64,000 nt of DNA, from positions 434,001-498,000 of the forward strand of contig NZ_JAKRNU010000001.1 of NCBI RefSeq assembly GCF_022346545.1. Reading direction: 5' to 3'. The stretch comes from Sporosarcina sp. ACRSM (GTDB lineage: Bacteria; Bacillota; Bacilli; Bacillales_A; Planococcaceae). Of the stretch, positions 60,516 to 64,000 are shown piece after piece. The notes under the pieces were generated by a model. That model worked only from the letters and a program-made list of their open reading frames with translations. It did not search any database and was not told the origin of the DNA. Both the position numbers and the translations under genes were made by a program. Numbering within the stretch: the stretch's first letter is position 1; each line of letters begins with the position of its first letter.

Positions 60516-62020
60516 CGAAAAAAAGGCGTTACTCTCCACTTGTAATGCTGTTCGAATTTGGGAAATTAGGAAAGAACTCTTTTTTCTTCGTTGTTTTTCT
60601 ATATGTTATAAAGGCAGATTCTACATCGCTTTTCATTACATATGGACGGATTATTTTTCTTCTCGCGGTTGTTCTGACAGTTTTTTCAATCATCTATCAA
60701 TGGTTTACTCATCGATACGAATTAGATGATAAGTCTTTCCATCTTTACAAAGGGCTTTTCAATAAGTCGGAACGAATCATTCCATTTTCTAAAATTCAAA
60801 ACATTAATCGGCGTGCCCCTTTATTTCACCGTATATTTAATATGACCTCTATCCATTTTGAAACGGGGATGATAGGCGACAATGCAGCTGTAACATTTAA
60901 AGTTATCTCTCAAAAAGAAGCCGAGCGAATAGAAACATTTCTTAAAAGCGCTACGAAGCATAACGAGGTCTATCCGAATGATGGTTTCGATGTGCCACCA
61001 GTGGAAGTTGGGCATCATGCTCCGAATCGGATCATCCATTTTCAATCCACAAGAAAGGACATTTTCAAAGCATCCTTTACATCATTAAGTTTTCTAATTC
61101 TAATTCCTTTCATCGGCTCATTTTATTTCAAAACCAATGAAATTTTTGATGTGAGGCATACAGCAGAGGGACTTTTTGAAAGAATGATAAGCACGTGGTG
61201 GGCTGTGGCCATCATTGTGATTGTACTTACCATCGCCTCCGTAGCCTTCGGTATTGTAAAAACATTTTTGAAGTACGGAAACTATGAAATCTCTTCAGAT
61301 TCAGATTATATTTATATTTCGAAAGGTGTCATCGATGAAACAGCCTTCTCCATCTCGAAGGAAAGGGTACAGGCCATCGAAATTGAACAATCTTTGCTGA
61401 AAAGATGGTTTGGGTTGGCCGGCGTGAAACTGACAAGTGTAGGCAGTTTAAGCTCTGGTGAACATAAGCTCGAAGTGAATACACTCTATCCTTTCCTGCC
61501 TGTTCACAAGGCATATGCCATGATTGCGGATATTCTGCCGTCCTATACGATCACAAAGGAAATGACTCGCCTTCCAAAGAAGGTGTTTTGGCTGCGCATG
61601 CTGTGGCCAAGCTGGTTTTGGCTCATCGTGACGGGATTTTTGCTTTATTTCAAGCCAACAATTTTAAAGTTAGAACAAGCCTGGCTGATTCTATCAGTAG
61701 TCCTTTTGTTTTGGATTTTAGGCGTAAGATGGCTGGATTTTTTCCATACCCGCTATAGAATGAATAAGCACTTTATGCAGTTTATGCAGTTTAAAAAAGG
61801 CGTGTTAAAGACTTCCTTATTCATCTCAAAACGAGAAAAAGTGATCGAAGTAAATGTGACACGAAACCTCGTTCAAAAAAGGTTGGGTCTTGCATCGATT
61901 AGAACAATAAATAGAGGAAAGCCAATCCGTCATGCAGGTGTGGATGATGTGCCAATAGAGTTCGCAAATGCATTTGTGAAGTGGTATAAGGATCGGGAAA
62001 ATGAAGTTACCGTTGAATGA
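60512..62020 (+). CDS. PH-domain membrane protein, YdbT type
   Basis: A 502-residue partner of YdbS: three bPH2 domains (HRYELDDKSFHLYKGLFNKS; DYIYISKGVIDETAFSISKE; FKKGVLKTSLFISKREKVIE) separated by paired membrane segments. Each domain has the P(F/Y)SKIQ-like turn (IPFSKIQNINRRAPLFH). It starts on the YdbS stop (ATGA). Likely forms a membrane complex with YdbS. No terminator beyond the shared ileS hairpin is visible. Confidence 0.88.
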   Translation: MTKKRRYSPLVMLFEFGKLGKNSFFFVVFLYVIKADSTSLFITYGRIIFLLAVVLTVFSIIYQWFTHRYELDDKSFHLYKGLFNKSERIIPFSKIQNINRRAPLFHRIFNMTSIHFETGMIGDNAAVTFKVISQKEAERIETFLKSATKHNEVYPNDGFDVPPVEVGHHAPNRIIHFQSTRKDIFKASFTSLSFLILIPFIGSFYFKTNEIFDVRHTAEGLFERMISTWWAVAIIVIVLTIASVAFGIVKTFLKYGNYEISSDSDYIYISKGVIDETAFSISKERVQAIEIEQSLLKRWFGLAGVKLTSVGSLSSGEHKLEVNTLYPFLPVHKAYAMIADILPSYTITKEMTRLPKKVFWLRMLWPSWFWLIVTGFLLYFKPTILKLEQAWLILSVVLLFWILGVRWLDFFHTRYRMNKHFMQFMQFKKGVLKTSLFISKREKVIEVNVTRNLVQKRLGLASIRTINRGKPIRHAGVDDVPIEFANAFVKWYKDRENEVTVE

Positions 62021-62073
62021 ACTACCCTGTAAGGTGCCACTTTACAGAATATGTGCACCGATTTAACACCAAA

Positions 62074-62120
62074 AAAGCGGCTGTGACTAGTCTTTCTAAA
62101 AAGACCGTCACAGCCGCTTT
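62074..62120 (-). terminator. Terminator after ileS, possibly shared
   Basis: Perfect 14-bp stem AAAGCGGCTGTGAC/GTCACAGCCGCTTT with a 19-nt loop, then T-rich on the minus strand (TTTTTTGG). It also lies beyond ydbT on the plus strand. Confidence 0.88.
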
Positions 62121-62125
62121 AATCA

Positions 62126-64000
62126 TTATGCGTAATATTTTTTCACAACATCTGCACAGCGTGTGCAAAGTGTAGCATGTGTGTCGTCCTGCCCGACTGT
62201 TTCTGAAATCGTCCAGCAACGTTCACATTTTTCACCGTCTGCTTTCTCCACAAGGACACTTACCGTATCGAGTTTCAAAGTTCCTTCAGGCATGTGGTTC
62301 ACATCGCCTTCTGCAAAATTGGATACGATGAAGAATTGTGCGTAGTCGATATCATCTGCTGCAAAAACGCCTTGTAAATTTTCTGGAAGTGCAACCGTCA
62401 CTTTCGCTTCGAGCGATTTTCCGATCACTTTCTCATTCCGCGCTTCTTCAAGTGCTTTTAATACATCATCACGGATGAGCATCAGCGTAGCAAAACGTTC
62501 GCGTAATGCTTTCGCATCTTCCCCAAGATCCTGCGCTTCTGGCATATCCGTCAGCTGTACGCTTTCGACATCTACATGTGCCATATAAGCCCACATCTCA
62601 TCCGTCGTATGCGGAATGATCGGTGTCAATAATTTTAGCAATGCTAACAATGTATCGTACATCACGGTTTGCATTGCACGACGGTGCGGATGATCCACCC
62701 CTTCAATGTAGACGACGTCTTTTGCAATGTCGAGATAGAACGAGCTCAATTCGCCCGTACAGAAATTATTGACCGCATGGTAGACACCTGCAAATTCGTA
62801 ATTCTCATACGCCTCACGCACTTCTTGGATCAGATCCTGCAAACGTACATAGACGAATTGGTCGACTGGACGTAAATCCGCAAAAGCGACCGCATCCGTC
62901 GCAGGATCAAAGTCCGACGTATTTCCATGTAAGAAACGGAGCGTATTCCGGATTTTCCGATATACTTCGGATACTTGCTTGAAGTTCGAATCCGAAACGC
63001 GGACATCTGCCGTGTAATCGACGGAAGATACCCATAGGCGGAGAATATCCGCTCCGAGCTGGTACATCACTTTAGCCGGTACAATGACGTTCCCAAGTGA
63101 TTTACTCATTTTTCGTCCATTGCCATCCAACGTAAACCCATGGCTCAACAGACCTTTATAAGGTGCATGCCCGTTCATGGCAACGCTTGTTGTCAATGAG
63201 GAGTTGAACCAGCCGCGGTATTGGTCAGATCCTTCCAAGTATAAGTCAGCAGGGTAAACGAGATCATCCCGTTCTTCCAGAACGCCTTGATGTGTTGAAC
63301 CGGAGTCGAACCAAACGTCCATAATATCCGTCTCTTTTGTGAATTGTCCGTTCGGGCTGCCTTCATGTGTGAATCCTTCTGGAAGAAGGTCTTTCGCTTC
63401 CCGCTCAAACCAAACATTGGAGCCATTTTCACGGAATAGTTGTGAAACATGCTCAATCGTTTCGTCGGTAATGATCGCCTCACCATTTTCCGCGTAAAAG
63501 ACCGGGATCGGAACCCCCCATACCCGTTGACGGGAAATACACCAGTCCCCACGGTCGCGAACCATATTATACAGACGTGTTTCACCCCATAATGGCGTGA
63601 ACTTCGTATTGCGGATCGCTTCCAGTAACTCTGGACGGAATGATTCGATAGAAGCGAACCATTGCGCAGTCGCACGGTAAATAACCGGCTTTTTCGTACG
63701 CCAGTCATGCGGATAGGAGTGCGTGATAAAGGATAACTTCTGAAGTGCCCCCACTTTATCGAGCGCTTCCGTGATTGCTTTATTGGCATCATCATAGAAT
63801 AAGCCTTCAAAACCAGGTGCTTCGTCTGTCATGACACCTCTATCATCCACCGGAGAAAGCACCTCCAAGCCGTATGATTTGGAAATGTAGAAGTCGTCTT
63901 CCCCGTGGCCAGGAGCCGTGTGGACACAACCTGTCCCCGCTTCCGCTGTGACATGCTCACCTAGCATGACAAGTGAATCGCGGTCATACAATGGGTGTTT
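62126..64000 (-). CDS. ileS: Isoleucyl-tRNA synthetase, 3' part only
   Basis: Charges tRNA-Ile. The C-terminal 624 residues are in the window, the rest beyond 64000. KMSKS motif in [19 protein letters not shown]; editing-region remnant [19 protein letters not shown]; anticodon-binding domain; C-terminal zinc fingers [10 protein letters not shown] and [13 protein letters not shown]. No frameshift. In B. subtilis ylyA lies between ileS and lspA; here the two-component/YdbST module does. Confidence 0.98.
   Translation of the reverse strand, partial: KHPLYDRDSLVMLGEHVTAEAGTGCVHTAPGHGEDDFYISKSYGLEVLSPVDDRGVMTDEAPGFEGLFYDDANKAITEALDKVGALQKLSFITHSYPHDWRTKKPVIYRATAQWFASIESFRPELLEAIRNTKFTPLWGETRLYNMVRDRGDWCISRQRVWGVPIPVFYAENGEAIITDETIEHVSQLFRENGSNVWFEREAKDLLPEGFTHEGSPNGQFTKETDIMDVWFDSGSTHQGVLEERDDLVYPADLYLEGSDQYRGWFNSSLTTSVAMNGHAPYKGLLSHGFTLDGNGRKMSKSLGNVIVPAKVMYQLGADILRLWVSSVDYTADVRVSDSNFKQVSEVYRKIRNTLRFLHGNTSDFDPATDAVAFADLRPVDQFVYVRLQDLIQEVREAYENYEFAGVYHAVNNFCTGELSSFYLDIAKDVVYIEGVDHPHRRAMQTVMYDTLLALLKLLTPIIPHTTDEMWAYMAHVDVESVQLTDMPEAQDLGEDAKALRERFATLMLIRDDVLKALEEARNEKVIGKSLEAKVTVALPENLQGVFAADDIDYAQFFIVSNFAEGDVNHMPEGTLKLDTVSVLVEKADGEKCERCWTISETVGQDDTHATLCTRCADVVKKYYA

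Noticed and set aside
63193-63810. Second minus-strand frame inside ileS
   Set aside because: Out-of-frame with a well-conserved synthetase and without recognisable motifs.

Overview
This 64 kb window is a piece of a low-to-mid GC Bacillota chromosome. Gene content and order follow the Bacillus subtilis rpmB-ffh-sucC / gmk-prkC / pyr blocks, and a spoVM gene shows an endospore former. The moderate GC, several TTG starts and short structured intergenic repeats suggest Planococcaceae, perhaps a Sporosarcina relative. The family assignment is inference; Bacillales is firm. No rRNA, tRNA, CRISPR array, prophage or transposase gene is visible.

Layout (most genes on the minus strand, so transcription runs right to left). 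1-9.6 kb: the 5' part of sucC, the FlhB/FliK-like pair ylqH-ylqG, rnhB, rbgA, lepB, rplS, trmD, rimM, khpA, rpsP, ffh, ylxM (translation, SRP and ribosome assembly). 9.6-19 kb: ftsY-smc-rnc, then the fatty acid/phospholipid operon fapR-plsX-fabD-fabG-acpP with a clear FapR operator over its promoter. 19-25.1 kb: recG, sdaAA, sdaAB, fakA, asp23. 25.3-38.4 kb: rpmB (+), a non-canonical spoVM, thiN, rpe, rsgA, prkC, prpC, rsmB, fmt, def, priA, coaBC, rpoZ, gmk. 38.5-43 kb: rqcH (+) followed by a more AT-rich accessory stretch (ArsR regulator, paired YdcZ-type DMT transporters, a 73-residue orphan, a MOSC protein). 43-54.7 kb: the pyrimidine operon pyrR-P-B-C-carA-carB-K-D-F-E with two PyrR attenuators. 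54.7-64 kb: rluD-like, lspA, an inserted two-component system divergent from a DUF418-YdbS-YdbT operon, and the 3' part of ileS.

The core genes work in translation, protein export, chromosome segregation, membrane lipid synthesis and UMP synthesis. Most are packed in operons with 1-20 bp overlaps (ATGA or TAATG junctions). Well-formed sigma-A promoters can be read in front of sucC, lepB, rpsP, ylxM, fapR, sdaAB, gmk, the ArsR gene and pyrR.

The most unusual observations are: (i) the two-component/DUF418/YdbST envelope module between lspA and ileS, with 11-bp direct repeats in its divergent promoter region; (ii) a CarA whose glutaminase nucleophile Cys is Gly; (iii) an ArsR gene that appears leaderless, with its 20-bp operator inside the promoter and a second copy before the transporter pair, in a cassette flanked by two similar terminator-like sequences; (iv) an exact 21-bp-period array beside recG; (v) two families of palindromic intergenic repeats; (vi) an extended SpoVM whose stop codon lies inside the rpmB terminator.
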